Origin: Actinomycetota bacterium
GTDB taxonomy: Bacteria > Actinomycetota > Rubrobacteria > Rubrobacterales > Rubrobacteraceae
NCBI GenBank assembly: GCA_020200675.1
Contig: JAIVIG010000031.1
Location: 1 to 20,920, forward strand
Direction of reading: 5' to 3'
DNA length: 20,920 nt
Part shown: one piece after another, positions 1 through 7,402 of the stretch
Layout of the letters: every line of letters begins with the position of its first letter
How positions within the stretch are numbered: the first letter of the stretch is position 1
The notes under the pieces: generated by a model
Database searches by the model: none
What the model was told of the DNA's origin: nothing
The model's input: only the letters and a program-made list of their open reading frames with translations
Program-made: the position numbers and the translations under genes

Positions 1-556
1 GTCTGCTCAAAGTTCGGGGCCCCATATGCCAATTGTTCTTGACCGACGGGGAGCTCGGATACTTCTCGAACGGGGGGGATGGCTACTACGATAATGTGTA
101 TGGTTGGCATATGTGGTGCCAGTCCCCTGTCTGAGGATGGTGCGTACAGCGTTGATGGAGTAGGCGCAACGAGGAGGGCCGGGGTCCTTCGGGGCCCTGG
201 CCTGACTGCTGTCGGCCTTTAGACCACCGAGGGCGCGGGGGGCAACAGGGCGAGAAGGGGGCCGGGAGAAGAGTAGGAGAAAAAGACCGGCCCCGCCCAA
301 TGTTGGGGAACGAGGACCCTGCCCCGTCGGGCAAAGAACCGCGCACCCAAGATCCAGGTTACCTCTCTCGGATGAGAAAGCGATAGGAACCGGATGAGAA
401 TCTGCACATAAACAGAAAGGGCCGGAGCCTCTCAAAGACTCTAATGTACGGAACATCATCCCGGTCGGTACCGGGACGAATTACCTATGTACAGGCACCC
501 ATCCGGAGTCATGATCTTACGTAAGGACGACGACTCTAAGGAGGGACGACCTGACG
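1..556. other. Gene-poor left edge, no convincing gene
   Basis: I see no supported gene here. The long minus-strand frame covering about 7-459 is rich in Pro, Arg and Ser, has no domain-like pattern, and looks like a chance open frame in GC-rich DNA. In the third plus-strand frame an open stretch enters from the left edge and stops at about 131. Its last residues (GYFSNGGDGYYDNVYGWHM) look protein-like and could be the tail of a gene starting outside the window, but I do not recognise it. An AAGGAGG sequence at 538-544 belongs to the small gene that follows. Confidence 0.4.
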
Positions 557-769
557 ATGAAGAAGTTGATGATGTTGACGGTATCCGCAGTCCCGGCCCT
601 GGCGCGGCGCGACCACCGCGATCGCGACCATCGCCACTTCTTCGACCGCGACGGAGAAGGAATCGCCCAAGAGTCCGAGCAAGATGCCGACAGCGGCGAC
701 GTGGACCAGTCGTTCACCGTCACCGGCGGCGGCCACAACCTGGATCGTTACAGTTTGGTGCTAGGCTAG
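557..769 (+). pseudogene. Damaged small exported protein with a GDVDQSFTVTGGG motif
   Basis: This is a 70-residue frame. AAGGAGG (538-544) lies 12 nt before the ATG. The N-terminus MKKLMMLTVSAVPALA resembles a signal peptide, but its hydrophobic core is short and is followed at once by an Arg/His/Asp-rich stretch. Residues from about 35 (GIAQESEQDADSGDVDQSF, then TVTGGG) look like a well-ordered exported protein: acidic, then Ser/Thr/Gly-rich with a Gln. After GGG the sequence turns into HNLDRYSLVLG and stops, as if a frameshift had cut off the rest. From memory, related actinobacterial exported proteins are much longer and continue with Asn/Gln/Gly repeats; I could not check this. I infer a remnant with a shortened signal peptide and a lost C-terminus. 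A short intact gene is the alternative. Confidence 0.4.
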
Positions 770-999
770 TCTGCTATGCAAACGTCCTTCGCCCACAAAC
801 CGGCCATCTTCTTCCGGGTTACCTCGTAGCTAACCCGGGTACCCTTCTTCAGAGACTTCGCTTTGGCGCGTGGCGCTATGCACGTGTGATGCACGAACAC
901 CGCTTCGCCTCCCTCCTCAGGGAGGATGAAGCCGTAACCGCCGTCCCCGTGGAACCAACTCTTGACGATACCCAATTTGGCTCGTCCTTCGTTGATCAT
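766..999 (-). CDS. Cold-shock-domain protein (CspA-like)
   Basis: This 77-residue protein has the length and layout of single-domain cold-shock proteins, which bind single-stranded RNA/DNA through a five-stranded OB fold and act as RNA chaperones. Recognisable parts are GIVKSWFHGDGGYGFI (strand 1 and the RNP1-like GYGFI, about residues 10-25), VFVHHTCI (RNP2-like, about 34-41), and the C-terminal half LKKGTRVSYEVTRKK...LWAKDV. It differs from the usual KWFN-x-x-KGFGFI: a Ser is inserted before Trp and the Lys before Gly-Tyr is Gly. It is therefore a divergent member. The ATG is preceded by AGGAAGGG about 8 nt upstream and by GGAG directly abutting it. The stop overlaps the end of the damaged exported-protein frame on the other strand by a few bases. 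Family call is secure; target RNAs cannot be inferred. Confidence 0.75.
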   Translation of the reverse strand: MINEGRAKLGIVKSWFHGDGGYGFILPEEGGEAVFVHHTCIAPRAKAKSLKKGTRVSYEVTRKKMAGLWAKDVCIAD

Positions 1000-1159
1000 C
1001 TCCTAGTACCCTTCCTCGACACCGACAGGAACCCTTCCACACAAGGATGATGCCCACCTCCGATGTGAGATGCATTTGTGTCCGATTAGAAATCTCTCAT
1101 AAACGTACGGGACGGGACCCATGATAGAGCTCCGTCCTGGTACCTCCTGCCGGAAACGG

Positions 1160-1300
1160 CTACTTTAGCTGGGCTAGGTCGAAGAAGTCGTCATAGAGGC
1201 CCAATTCCTCCGCCCGAATACGTTCTTCTCTGGTCATCATGAACTCGGGGTGTTCATGCAGGCCTTTTGGTACTCTTCCCACCTCGGCCAGTCGGCCTGG
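1160..1300 (-). pseudogene. Unrecognised minus-strand coding remnant
   Basis: A minus-strand frame ending at a TAG at 1160-1162 reads EVGRVPKGLHEHPEF, then MMTREERIRAEELGLYDDFF, then DLAQLK. It has the acidic/amphipathic composition of a real protein C-terminus. The only ATG codons give 25-26 residues (start 1240 or 1237). The frame is open further upstream to a stop at about 1352, but there it lies opposite the recombinase fragment and is no longer convincing. I do not recognise the family. It may be the tail of a gene cut by the event that also truncated the recombinase, which is readable from about 1310 on the other strand. Too short for the usual gene-length cut-offs. Confidence 0.3.
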
Positions 1301-1309
1301 ACGCCGCCC

Positions 1310-1470
1310 TCCTACCGCATATCCGCTTCCACGATCTCCGGCACACGTGCGTCACGCTGCTGCTCTCCCGCGGCCACCATCCCAAACTCGTGCATGAGCT
1401 CTTGGGACATTCGTCGGTTGCCATGACACTCGATCGCTACAGCCACGTTCTGCCCGGCGTAGGGGACTAG
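1310..1470 (+). pseudogene. Tyrosine recombinase (phage-type integrase), C-terminal fragment
   Basis: Only the last part of the catalytic domain of a tyrosine recombinase remains: HIRFHDLRHTCVTLLLSRG carries the box II H-x-L-R-H, LLGHSS carries the conserved LGH, and LDRYSHVLPG carries the Tyr that attacks DNA. The N-terminal DNA-binding domain and the first catalytic Arg are absent, and residues encoded before about 1310 do not look like the family. Full-length enzymes are usually 300-400 residues; here about 50 recognisable residues remain. The fragment lies 150 bp from the 3' side of tRNA-Ser(GCT), the classical attachment site for such enzymes, so it is best read as the relic of an integrated element. 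It cannot be an active integrase on its own. Confidence 0.75.
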
Positions 1471-1549
1471 ACCGCCTCGATAGAGGCCGCTCTCCTGAAA
1501 AGGGTCCGAAACGGGGTCCACGATCCGCGTTGGTGTACTTCTTTGTGTA

Positions 1550-1579
1550 AGAAGGGCCGAGGTCTCTCTCGGCCTTTCT
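1550..1579. terminator. Bidirectional-looking intrinsic terminator
   Basis: GGCCGAG (1555-1561) pairs with CTCGGCC (1568-1574) around a six-base loop. The stem extends outward by A-T, G-C, A-T, A-T and one G-T pair to 1550/1579. Read rightward it is followed by TTTCTCT, read leftward by CTTCTT. It sits about 40 nt past the 3' end of tRNA-Ser on the minus strand, so it probably ends the tRNA transcript, and it also lies downstream of the recombinase remnant on the plus strand. Confidence 0.6.
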
Positions 1580-1620
1580 CTATGCTCTCGTGGTTGTGCC
1601 GAAGGAAGCAACTTCTGGAG

Positions 1621-1710
1621 CGGAGGAGGAGGGATTCGAACCCTCGATACCCCGTTTAGAGGTATAACACCTTAGCAGGGTGCCGCCTTCAACCACTCGG
1701 CCACTCCTCC
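1621..1710 (-). tRNA. tRNA-Ser(GCT)
   Basis: Read on the minus strand from 1710 the sequence folds as a class II tRNA. The acceptor stem GGAGGAG pairs perfectly with CTCCTCC at 1622-1628. The D arm contains GGCCGAGTGG. The anticodon stem GCACC/GGTGT encloses the loop CTGCTAA with anticodon GCT, which reads serine AGC/AGT codons. A long variable arm follows, then the T arm GAGGG-TTCGAAT-CCCTC. The discriminator base is G, as in serine tRNAs, and CCA is not encoded. A 12-bp terminator hairpin lies just beyond the 3' end. The recombinase fragment on the 3' side marks this tRNA as a likely insertion site. Confidence 0.95.
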
Positions 1711-1791
1711 ATCAAGACAACAATTATACACGGAAGATTTGATGGTTGTGTCTGGTATTTGGCACAGCCGGTTACCCGAAGGCTACGAACG

Positions 1792-2670
1792 CTATCCTCG
1801 CACGTCCTGTTGATCCTCTTCGAGGATGTCGGGTTTTGCGCCCGCGGGCTCGGCGTCGAGGATCTGCTGGCCGGAGATCTCTTCTTTCATCCTGACAAGC
1901 GTGGCGTTTAGCTCGGCGCCGAAGAGGATGGTCAGCGAGGATATGTAGAGGTAGAGGAGCAGCACGATGACGAGCGCGACGGTGAGCACCATGAAAAAGA
2001 GCGCCACGGGCCAGCGCACGATGTTCCAGACGGCCTCGAAGACCGACCCGAGCCCGAAGAGATCGGCGATTCCCCTTCCTATCGGCGGGCCGAACACGAG
2101 GAGCAGCACGGCTATCAGGATGATCACGCTGAGGCCGAGCGTCATGAGCAGCGCGATCCCGCGTACCTTCCAGATGGGACGGGTCTCCTCTACGTCGTAG
2201 GCTCTATTGAGGGCGTTTATCAGGGCTGCGAAGGCCCCGGAGGCCGACCAGAGGGCGACGATCAGGCCGACGGAGAACAGCCCCGGAGCCGGTCTGCTCC
2301 CGGAGATGGTGTCGCTCAGGTAGGTTTCGATGATTCCGTAGACCTGCTGTGGCGTCACCTGCTGGAAGTAGCCGAGGATGTCACTGGCAAGCTCCTCGTT
2401 GGAGAATGTCCCCATGAGCGAGACCAGGACCAAAAGGAACGGGAAGAGCGCCAGGATCAGGTAAAACGCGAGCTGCGCCGCGAGCCCCAAAGCATCATCC
2501 CGCTGAAACTCCGCCACGGCCGCCCTAAGCGTACGGACGCTCACCAGGCTCCTCATGTCTCGCAAGAAGTTCTTCAGAGACCCCTCGGCAGGACGCCGCG
2601 CCACCCCCCGGAGCTCCGCCCGGTCCAGATTTAACTGCTCGCCCTTGTCGCCGGGATTATCCACAAGCAA
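1792..2670 (-). CDS. YihY/BrkB-family inner-membrane protein with an apparent internal deletion
   Basis: The protein belongs to the YihY/virulence factor BrkB family, whose function is unsettled. Visible are an N-terminal cytosolic stretch (1-57), TM1 with LAAQLAFYLILALFPFLL (about 60-87), TM2 after GLFSVGLIVALWSASGAFAA (about 130-155), the family signature ALNRAYDVEETRPIWKVRG (153-171), TM3 (171-195), and a final hydrophobic block ending in LFGAELNATL (about 219-258). In the family, two helices and a loop with a Pro-Asn element (about 50 residues) lie between the helix equivalent to RWPVALFFMVLTVAL and the last helix IVLLLYLYISSL. Here they are joined directly around residues 232-235 (about 1965-1980), in frame. 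The start given is TTG; GTG at 2664 is equally possible. A TATAAT box ends 9 nt before the TTG, so the mRNA may be leaderless. Confidence 0.8.
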   Translation of the reverse strand: MLVDNPGDKGEQLNLDRAELRGVARRPAEGSLKNFLRDMRSLVSVRTLRAAVAEFQRDDALGLAAQLAFYLILALFPFLLVLVSLMGTFSNEELASDILGYFQQVTPQQVYGIIETYLSDTISGSRPAPGLFSVGLIVALWSASGAFAALINALNRAYDVEETRPIWKVRGIALLMTLGLSVIILIAVLLLVFGPPIGRGIADLFGLGSVFEAVWNIVRWPVALFFMVLTVALVIVLLLYLYISSLTILFGAELNATLVRMKEEISGQQILDAEPAGAKPDILEEDQQDVRG

Positions 2671-2679
2671 TCTACTCTA

Positions 2680-2685
2680 ATTATA
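2680..2685 (-). promoter_or_regulatory. -10 box for the YihY-family gene
   Basis: A perfect TATAAT on the minus strand lies 9 nt upstream of the TTG start (2670) and 15 nt upstream of the GTG (2664). No good -35 hexamer is visible at 16-18 nt. Transcription starting about 7 nt downstream would leave only a few untranslated bases. This is the only AT-rich spot between the divergent YihY and sigma-factor genes. Confidence 0.5.
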
Positions 2686-2933
2686 ACGTGGATTCGGAGG
2701 TGCGAGATTCGTGCGAGTTCTCAGGCTTCCCGACCGGCCCTCGCCGGTGAGTAGCGGCGGAGATCATCCACGTTGCCGTCCGGAGCGTACAAAAGATCAT
2801 GGTGTTGGCGGACCGGACGAAGGCTCTTGAAGGTTCCCTGCCCCTCGTGCGAAAGGGTGCGGGAGCGGATATGCTTGTCGGGGGACCGGCGGTGGTACGG
2901 TCGGGCTTCGGGAGCGGCCGGGGAGGGCTCGAG

Positions 2934-3530
2934 GTGAGAGGCGCTACGGACGAGTTTCTGATGTCGCGGGTGGCCGGGTCCGGCGACGAGCAAGCTCTCT
3001 CGGAGCTTTACGACCGCTACGGCGGCTTGATCCACGGCGCGGGAATGCGGTACCTCGGGGACCGCACGCTGGCCGAGGACCTGGTGCAGGACGTGTTTCT
3101 CTCGGTGTGGCGCAACGCGGCGGGCTTCGACCGGTCCCGGGCCTCCTTCGCGACCTGGGTCTATCGCATAACACGCAACCGGATCACCGATCTGGCGCGC
3201 CGCCGGAGAGCGCGGGTAAGGACTATTGCGCCGGTGGCCGAAGAAGCGTTCCCCGATCCTGGCGACGGCGCCGAGGAGATTTTGAAGTCGTTCGACGTGG
3301 TCGGAGCGCTCTCGGAGCTTGCCCCGGCCCACCGCGAGGTTCTGGTGCTCGCCTACTTCGGAGGGCTCTCGCAGCGCGAGATCTCGGACCGCACCGGCGT
3401 GCCTCTGGGCACGGTCAAGAGCCGCACCACAGCGGCCCTGCGCGCCGCCCGCGAACGTTTGGTAGCCCCGAAGAAGCCGGGAGATGATCGCGAAAACGAC
3501 CGACAGCACGGACGGACCGAGGATGGGTGA
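2934..3530 (+). CDS. ECF-type RNA polymerase sigma factor (SigK-like)
   Basis: A group IV (ECF) sigma-70 factor that would direct RNA polymerase to promoters of an envelope or redox stress response. Region 2 is DRYGGLIHGAGMRYLGDRTL followed by AEDLVQDVFLSVW, then FATWVYRITRNRITDLARRR. Region 4 carries the helix-turn-helix LSQREISDRTGVPLGTVKSR. I chose the GTG at 2934 because GGGAGGG lies six or seven bases before it, homology begins right after it (DEFLMSRVAGSGDEQALSEL), and it gives 198 residues, the usual length. The frame is open upstream; ATG 2871, with GGGAG before it, or ATG 2799 would add 21 or 45 low-complexity residues. The gene overlaps the next, an anti-sigma factor, so the two are translationally coupled and probably form a regulatory pair. 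Confidence 0.9.
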   Translation: MRGATDEFLMSRVAGSGDEQALSELYDRYGGLIHGAGMRYLGDRTLAEDLVQDVFLSVWRNAAGFDRSRASFATWVYRITRNRITDLARRRRARVRTIAPVAEEAFPDPGDGAEEILKSFDVVGALSELAPAHREVLVLAYFGGLSQREISDRTGVPLGTVKSRTTAALRAARERLVAPKKPGDDRENDRQHGRTEDG

Positions 3531-4263
3531 TCGCCGGGAGCCGAACGGAGATCCGCGCGAGGAACACGCGTGGGCGCGGGAGTTGCTCGGCCCGTACGTG
3601 CTCGGCGCCCTGGACCCCGAGGAGGAGCAGGCGGTCGAGCGGCACCTCGCCGGGTGCGCCGCGTGCCGAAACGAAGAGCACGGGTTGCGCGAGACCCACG
3701 AGCGGCTCGCCGGCGCCTCCATCGCCGCTTCCTCCGCATCCCCGGACCTGAAGGCGCGCATCCTCGGCGCGCTGCCCCAACGCAGAGGGGGCCAGGAGAC
3801 AACATCCGCCGAGACGGCGCGGGACGGCCGGGGCCTATTATCGCCCGCGAGGCGGGCCGTGGTGGCGCTCCTCCTAATTCCCGCCGGGCTGGTGGTGGCT
3901 TACTGGGTCGGAGCGTTCGACCGGCCGGAGATGACGGCTGAGCTCGCGTCGACGGAGCTCGCGCCCGGAGCGGGTGGGGAGCTCGAGGTGCGGGGTTCGG
4001 GCTCCGACATGAAAGCGAATTTGGAGGTCTGGGGCTTGCCGGAGACGGGGAACGACGAGTACTACGAGCTGTGGTTCGGCAAAGAGGGCGGGCGCGTCAG
4101 CGCCGGTACCTTCGTGGTGGACGACCGGGGACGGGGCGAGCTCTCCGCCCTGTGTCCGGAGGTAGCTGGGGGCTACCAGCGCGCTGGCATCACCCTGGAG
4201 CAGTTTCCCGAGGAGCCGCGCATGGACTCTGCCAGGGTGGTACTCCGCGGAGACCTTCAGTAA
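3484..4263 (+). CDS. RskA-like zinc-finger anti-sigma factor
   Basis: A membrane-anchored anti-sigma factor that should hold the preceding sigma factor inactive until an envelope signal triggers its release. The N-terminal cytosolic domain has the zinc anti-sigma pattern: His28 in EEHAWARELLGPYVLGALDP, then HLAGCAACR giving His54, Cys58 and Cys61. One transmembrane helix follows at about 125-145 (AVVALLLIPAGLVVAYWVGAF). The outer C-terminal domain is RskA-like (LEVWGLPETGNDEYYELWF, SAGTFVVDDRGRGELSALCP). ATG 3484 overlaps the sigma gene by 47 bp. ATG 3523, overlapping by 8 bp, is the alternative, costs 13 residues and no motif. It is about 260 residues long, normal for the family. Release normally requires proteolysis; no protease gene is next to it. 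Confidence 0.9.
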   Translation: MIAKTTDSTDGPRMGDRREPNGDPREEHAWARELLGPYVLGALDPEEEQAVERHLAGCAACRNEEHGLRETHERLAGASIAASSASPDLKARILGALPQRRGGQETTSAETARDGRGLLSPARRAVVALLLIPAGLVVAYWVGAFDRPEMTAELASTELAPGAGGELEVRGSGSDMKANLEVWGLPETGNDEYYELWFGKEGGRVSAGTFVVDDRGRGELSALCPEVAGGYQRAGITLEQFPEEPRMDSARVVLRGDLQ

Positions 4264-4310
4264 CTTCGAGAGCGGTTCCTCGATATGGGCGACAGAAAGG
4301 GGCATGAAGC

Positions 4311-5093
4311 ATGACGCAATCCCGGGATGTGAACCTGAAAACCGTCGAGTGGGGCGTTGCGGATGCGCCTCGCACGGCCCTCCTGGTACACGGTCTCACC
4401 GGGCGAGCGGAAGCCTTCGAGACCCTGGTGGAGAGGCTGGCTCCCGCCTCGGGCGCCAATGGTGGGCCCTGGCGGTTTCTCGCACCGGACCTGCGTGGGA
4501 GGGGGGATTCGAATGAAATCCCTGAAGTCGAGGCCGGTATTCCGGGGCACGCACGGGACCTCCTCACGATCATGGATCGGGAGGGTCTCGAGAAGGTGGT
4601 GCTGGCCGGGCATTCTATGGGTGCCATGATCGGGGTTTACCTCGCCGCGTACCACCCGGAGAGGTTCAGTGGTCTTGTCCTCATAGACGGCGGCTCCGAA
4701 ATAACCGACGAGATCGACGCACTCCTGAATCCGGTGCATCGACGCCTCGAAGGTACCTACCCCTCTCGCGAAGCCTACCTAGAGTACCTCAAGGGCCAGC
4801 CCATCTTCGAGGACCGCTGGAACGAGCACCTCGAACGTTACTTCGCCGGCGACGTCAGTCCTGGAGATGACGGCCGCTGGTACCCCGTCACCGACCTTGA
4901 AGCCGTCCGGAAAGATCGCGAGAATATGCATGGCCTCCCCCTCCCCGAGCTGTGGCCGCTAAGATACTCGCACGCCGAGTTCGCGACTCTCCGAGAAGCC
5001 GGGGGCCAGTTGCCAGCCAGTACCGGTTCGGGTGATCGTCAGGTGGGATCTCCTCTAGTCTCCTCTGCTTTGTCCCTTATACTCCTTTTATGA
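4311..5093 (+). CDS. Alpha/beta hydrolase, C-terminally truncated
   Basis: The first 215 residues are a typical alpha/beta hydrolase: ALLVHGLTGRAEAF with the oxyanion HG (27-28), APDLRGRGDS (58-67), and the nucleophile elbow LAGHSMGAM with Ser102, followed by the cap region. Family members then need a strand with an Asp and a final loop with the catalytic His. Neither is visible: after LPLPELWPL the sequence becomes RYSHAEFATLREAGG and ends in a Ser/Leu-rich tail unlike the fold. About 60-70 residues appear to be lost and I find no continuation in the other two frames, so a deletion is more likely than a simple frameshift. AGGGG lies about 9 nt before the ATG. The stop overlaps the next start (ATGA). 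The truncated product is probably inactive; the substrate is unknown. Confidence 0.7.
   Translation: MTQSRDVNLKTVEWGVADAPRTALLVHGLTGRAEAFETLVERLAPASGANGGPWRFLAPDLRGRGDSNEIPEVEAGIPGHARDLLTIMDREGLEKVVLAGHSMGAMIGVYLAAYHPERFSGLVLIDGGSEITDEIDALLNPVHRRLEGTYPSREAYLEYLKGQPIFEDRWNEHLERYFAGDVSPGDDGRWYPVTDLEAVRKDRENMHGLPLPELWPLRYSHAEFATLREAGGQLPASTGSGDRQVGSPLVSSALSLILLL
5078..5083 (+). promoter_or_regulatory. -10 box placing the topoisomerase start codon at +1
   Basis: TATACT ends 6 nt before the ATG at 5090, so a start at the usual distance of 7 nt falls on the A of the ATG. There is no Shine-Dalgarno sequence in the TCCTTTT between them. No clear -35 is visible. This supports a leaderless topB transcript, independent of the damaged hydrolase upstream. 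Confidence 0.5.
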
Positions 5094-7219
5094 GGCTCGT
5101 CGTCGCCGAGAAACCGTCCGTAGCCAGGGACCTGGCGAACGCCCTGGGACGCCACCGCCGGGAGAAGGGCGCCCTGACCGGGGACGGGTGGACCGTCACC
5201 TGGGCCATAGGCCACCTCGCAGAGCTGGCGCCGCCCGACGCCTATGGCGAGGAGTACAAGAGGTGGCGCCTGGAGACGCTGCCCATCGTCCCCGAGAAGT
5301 TCAAGGTAAAGGTCAACGCGAAGACCCGCGAGCAGTTCGGCGTCGTGAAGAACCTTATGCGTTCGGCGCCGGTTACGGAGGTCGTTAACGCGTGTGACGC
5401 GGGGCGGGAGGGGGAGTTGATCTTCTCCTACCTCTACGAGCTCTCGGGGTGCAGAAAGCCCGTGCGACGCCTGTGGGTCTCCTCGCTTACTCCCGAGGCG
5501 ATCCGGGAAGGGTTCGCCTCTCTGCGCGACGGCCGGGAGATGAAGCCTCTCGAAGACGCGGCCCGCAGCCGTGGTGAGGCCGATTGGATCGTGGGCATGA
5601 ACGCCACCCGCGCGTACTCGACGAGGTTCGGCCGCCCTGGCAACGTCCTCTCCGTCGGCCGCGTCCAGACCCCGACCCTGAAGCTGCTAGTGGACCGCGA
5701 GGGGGAGATAGAGAGCTTCAAACCGGAGAAGTTCTGGACCGTCTACGCCCGGTTCGCCCGCGAGGACACGTCCTACGACGGCGTCTGGTTCAAGGACAAG
5801 CAGAACCGCCTCAAAGAGAAGGAGGCAGCCGAGAGGATAGCGGAGAAGGTGCGCGGCGGTATTGGCACCATACGGAAGGCCGAGAAAAAGACCGCGACCG
5901 AGAAGCCGCCGTTGCTCTACGACCTCACCGAGCTACAGCGCAACGCCAACGCGAGGTATGGCTTCACGGCGGAGAGGACGCTGCGGGCGGCCCAGGCCCT
6001 CTACGAGGAGCGCAAGCTCATAACCTACCCCCGCACCTCCAGCCGCTACCTCTCCAAGGACATGGTCGGGACGCTAAAGAAACGGGTCGAGGCCGCGGGG
6101 GGGCTGGCGGATCTCGCGCCGTTCGTCACGGAGCTTCTCGCCCTCGACAGGTTGCCCATAAACAAAAGGATCGTGGACGACGCAAAGGTTACGGACCACC
6201 ATGCGATAGTGCCTACGAACAAGAAAACCTCCGGGGACCTGCCGCCGGACGAAGCCAGAGTTTACGACCTTATCGCGCGGCGTTTCCTCGCTGTCTTTTT
6301 CCCGCTTGCGCGGTTCGAGAACACTACCGTGGTCACGGTGGTCGAAGGGGAGACGTTCCTCTCGCGGGGGCGGGTGGTGCTCGAGGCCGGCTGGCGCAAG
6401 CTCTATCCGGACGGGGTCGGCGGTAAGAAAGAGAAGGAGCCGCCCGTTCTGCCGCCCATCGAAAAGGGTCAGGAGTGGCCCGTCTCGAAGGTCGCGGTCA
6501 AGGAGGGGGAGACCAAGCCCCCGCCGCGTTACTCGGAGTCGGCGCTTTTGGGGGCGATGGAGACCGCCGGGAAGTTTGTCGAGGACGAGGAGCTGAGGCA
6601 GGCCATGAAGGAGTCGGGGCTCGGGACCCCGGCCACGAGGGCGGCGACCATCGAGCGCTTGCTAAAGGTCGGTTACCTCGTCCGGGAGAAAAAGATACTG
6701 GTGCCCACGGAGAAAGGGCGAGCCCTGATCGCGCTGCTCGGGGAGAGTCCCCTGTCTTCTCCCGAACTGACCGCCCGCTGGGAGGAACGGCTGGCCCGCA
6801 TGGAGAAGGGCGCCGGCAGCCGCAAAGACTTCATGGCGGACATAAACGGCTTCGCGTCCGCCCTCGTAGACGAGGTGCGCAACAAAGAGGGCGAGAAAGT
6901 CGCAGCCCCCGCGAAGGCCGGTAGAAACGGTGGCGGCAAGAGCGGCGAGCCGTTGGGGGCCTGCCCGAAATGTGGCTCTCCGGTGGTGGAGACGAAGAAG
7001 TCCTACGGTTGCTCGGCCTGGAAATCGGGCTGCAAGTTCGCCATCTGGAAGACCGTCTCGGGCAAGCGAATAAGCGCCGCGCAGGCCAGACAACTCTTGA
7101 CGAAGGGTCGCACGGGGCAACTCAAGGGTTTCAAGAGCAAGGCCGGCAAGCCCTACGCCGCCGCGCTCGTCCTCGACGCGGAGCACAAGGTGCGGCTGGA
7201 GTTCGGAGAGCGGAACTAG
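5090..7219 (+). CDS. topB: DNA topoisomerase III (type IA)
   Basis: A type IA topoisomerase that cuts one strand, passes another through the gap and decatenates or resolves recombination intermediates. The Toprim domain starts at once (RLVVAEKPSVARDLANALG, Glu7) and has the acidic triad DAGREGE at 103-109. The active-site motif KLITYPRTSSRYL places the nucleophile at Tyr313. VGRVQTPTL (about 193-201), DHHAIVPT and GLGTPATRAATIERL are conserved in the family. After a Gly/Lys linker (about 610-620) there is a C-terminal zinc-ribbon-like module: CPKCGSPVV, YGCSAWKSGCKFAIW, then a repeat typical of bacterial TopB (LLTKGRTGQLKGFKSKAG). At 709 residues it is full length. Absence of a ribosome-binding site and the -10 box just upstream suggest a leaderless mRNA. 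Confidence 0.95.
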   Translation: MRLVVAEKPSVARDLANALGRHRREKGALTGDGWTVTWAIGHLAELAPPDAYGEEYKRWRLETLPIVPEKFKVKVNAKTREQFGVVKNLMRSAPVTEVVNACDAGREGELIFSYLYELSGCRKPVRRLWVSSLTPEAIREGFASLRDGREMKPLEDAARSRGEADWIVGMNATRAYSTRFGRPGNVLSVGRVQTPTLKLLVDREGEIESFKPEKFWTVYARFAREDTSYDGVWFKDKQNRLKEKEAAERIAEKVRGGIGTIRKAEKKTATEKPPLLYDLTELQRNANARYGFTAERTLRAAQALYEERKLITYPRTSSRYLSKDMVGTLKKRVEAAGGLADLAPFVTELLALDRLPINKRIVDDAKVTDHHAIVPTNKKTSGDLPPDEARVYDLIARRFLAVFFPLARFENTTVVTVVEGETFLSRGRVVLEAGWRKLYPDGVGGKKEKEPPVLPPIEKGQEWPVSKVAVKEGETKPPPRYSESALLGAMETAGKFVEDEELRQAMKESGLGTPATRAATIERLLKVGYLVREKKILVPTEKGRALIALLGESPLSSPELTARWEERLARMEKGAGSRKDFMADINGFASALVDEVRNKEGEKVAAPAKAGRNGGGKSGEPLGACPKCGSPVVETKKSYGCSAWKSGCKFAIWKTVSGKRISAAQARQLLTKGRTGQLKGFKSKAGKPYAAALVLDAEHKVRLEFGERN

Positions 7220-7402
7220 CCCTCTTAGCGGGTTTCGGGGCTGCCCCGACGGACGCAATTTTTGGATAAAGAGCCTTCGTAGACCTACTTTAGGTTTAAT
7301 AAGGGTTACATCGGGGATAATACTGCGTTACGATAGGGTCAAGAGGGTTTGGTGCAGGCCCTGTGGAAAGTGCCGAAGGAACGAAAGAAGGAGAGAACGC
7401 TC
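7220..7402 (+). promoter_or_regulatory. Intergenic region: weak terminator, then promoter of the LPKSG mini-gene
   Basis: TCGGGG-CTG-CCCCGA (7235-7249) can form a six-bp hairpin after topB, but its T-run (7259-7263) is nine bases away, so it is at best a weak terminator. The stretch from 7265 to 7325 is AT-rich for this genome. GATAAT at 7316-7321 (or TAATAC at 7318-7323) could be a -10 box for the next gene, with no convincing -35. AAGGAG at 7388-7393 is the ribosome-binding site for the GTG at 7403. Confidence 0.4.

Noticed and set aside
7..459. Minus-strand 150-residue open frame
   Set aside because: Pro/Arg/Ser-rich with no domain-like pattern, overlapped by other random frames. Typical spurious frame in GC-rich DNA.
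487..1050. Plus-strand 187-residue frame across the exported-protein remnant and cold-shock gene
   Set aside because: It is antisense to a recognisable cold-shock domain and Arg/Pro-rich in its first half.
7235..7263. Terminator directly after topB
   Set aside because: The stem is only six bp and the T-run is nine bases away, so it is not counted as a separate terminator.
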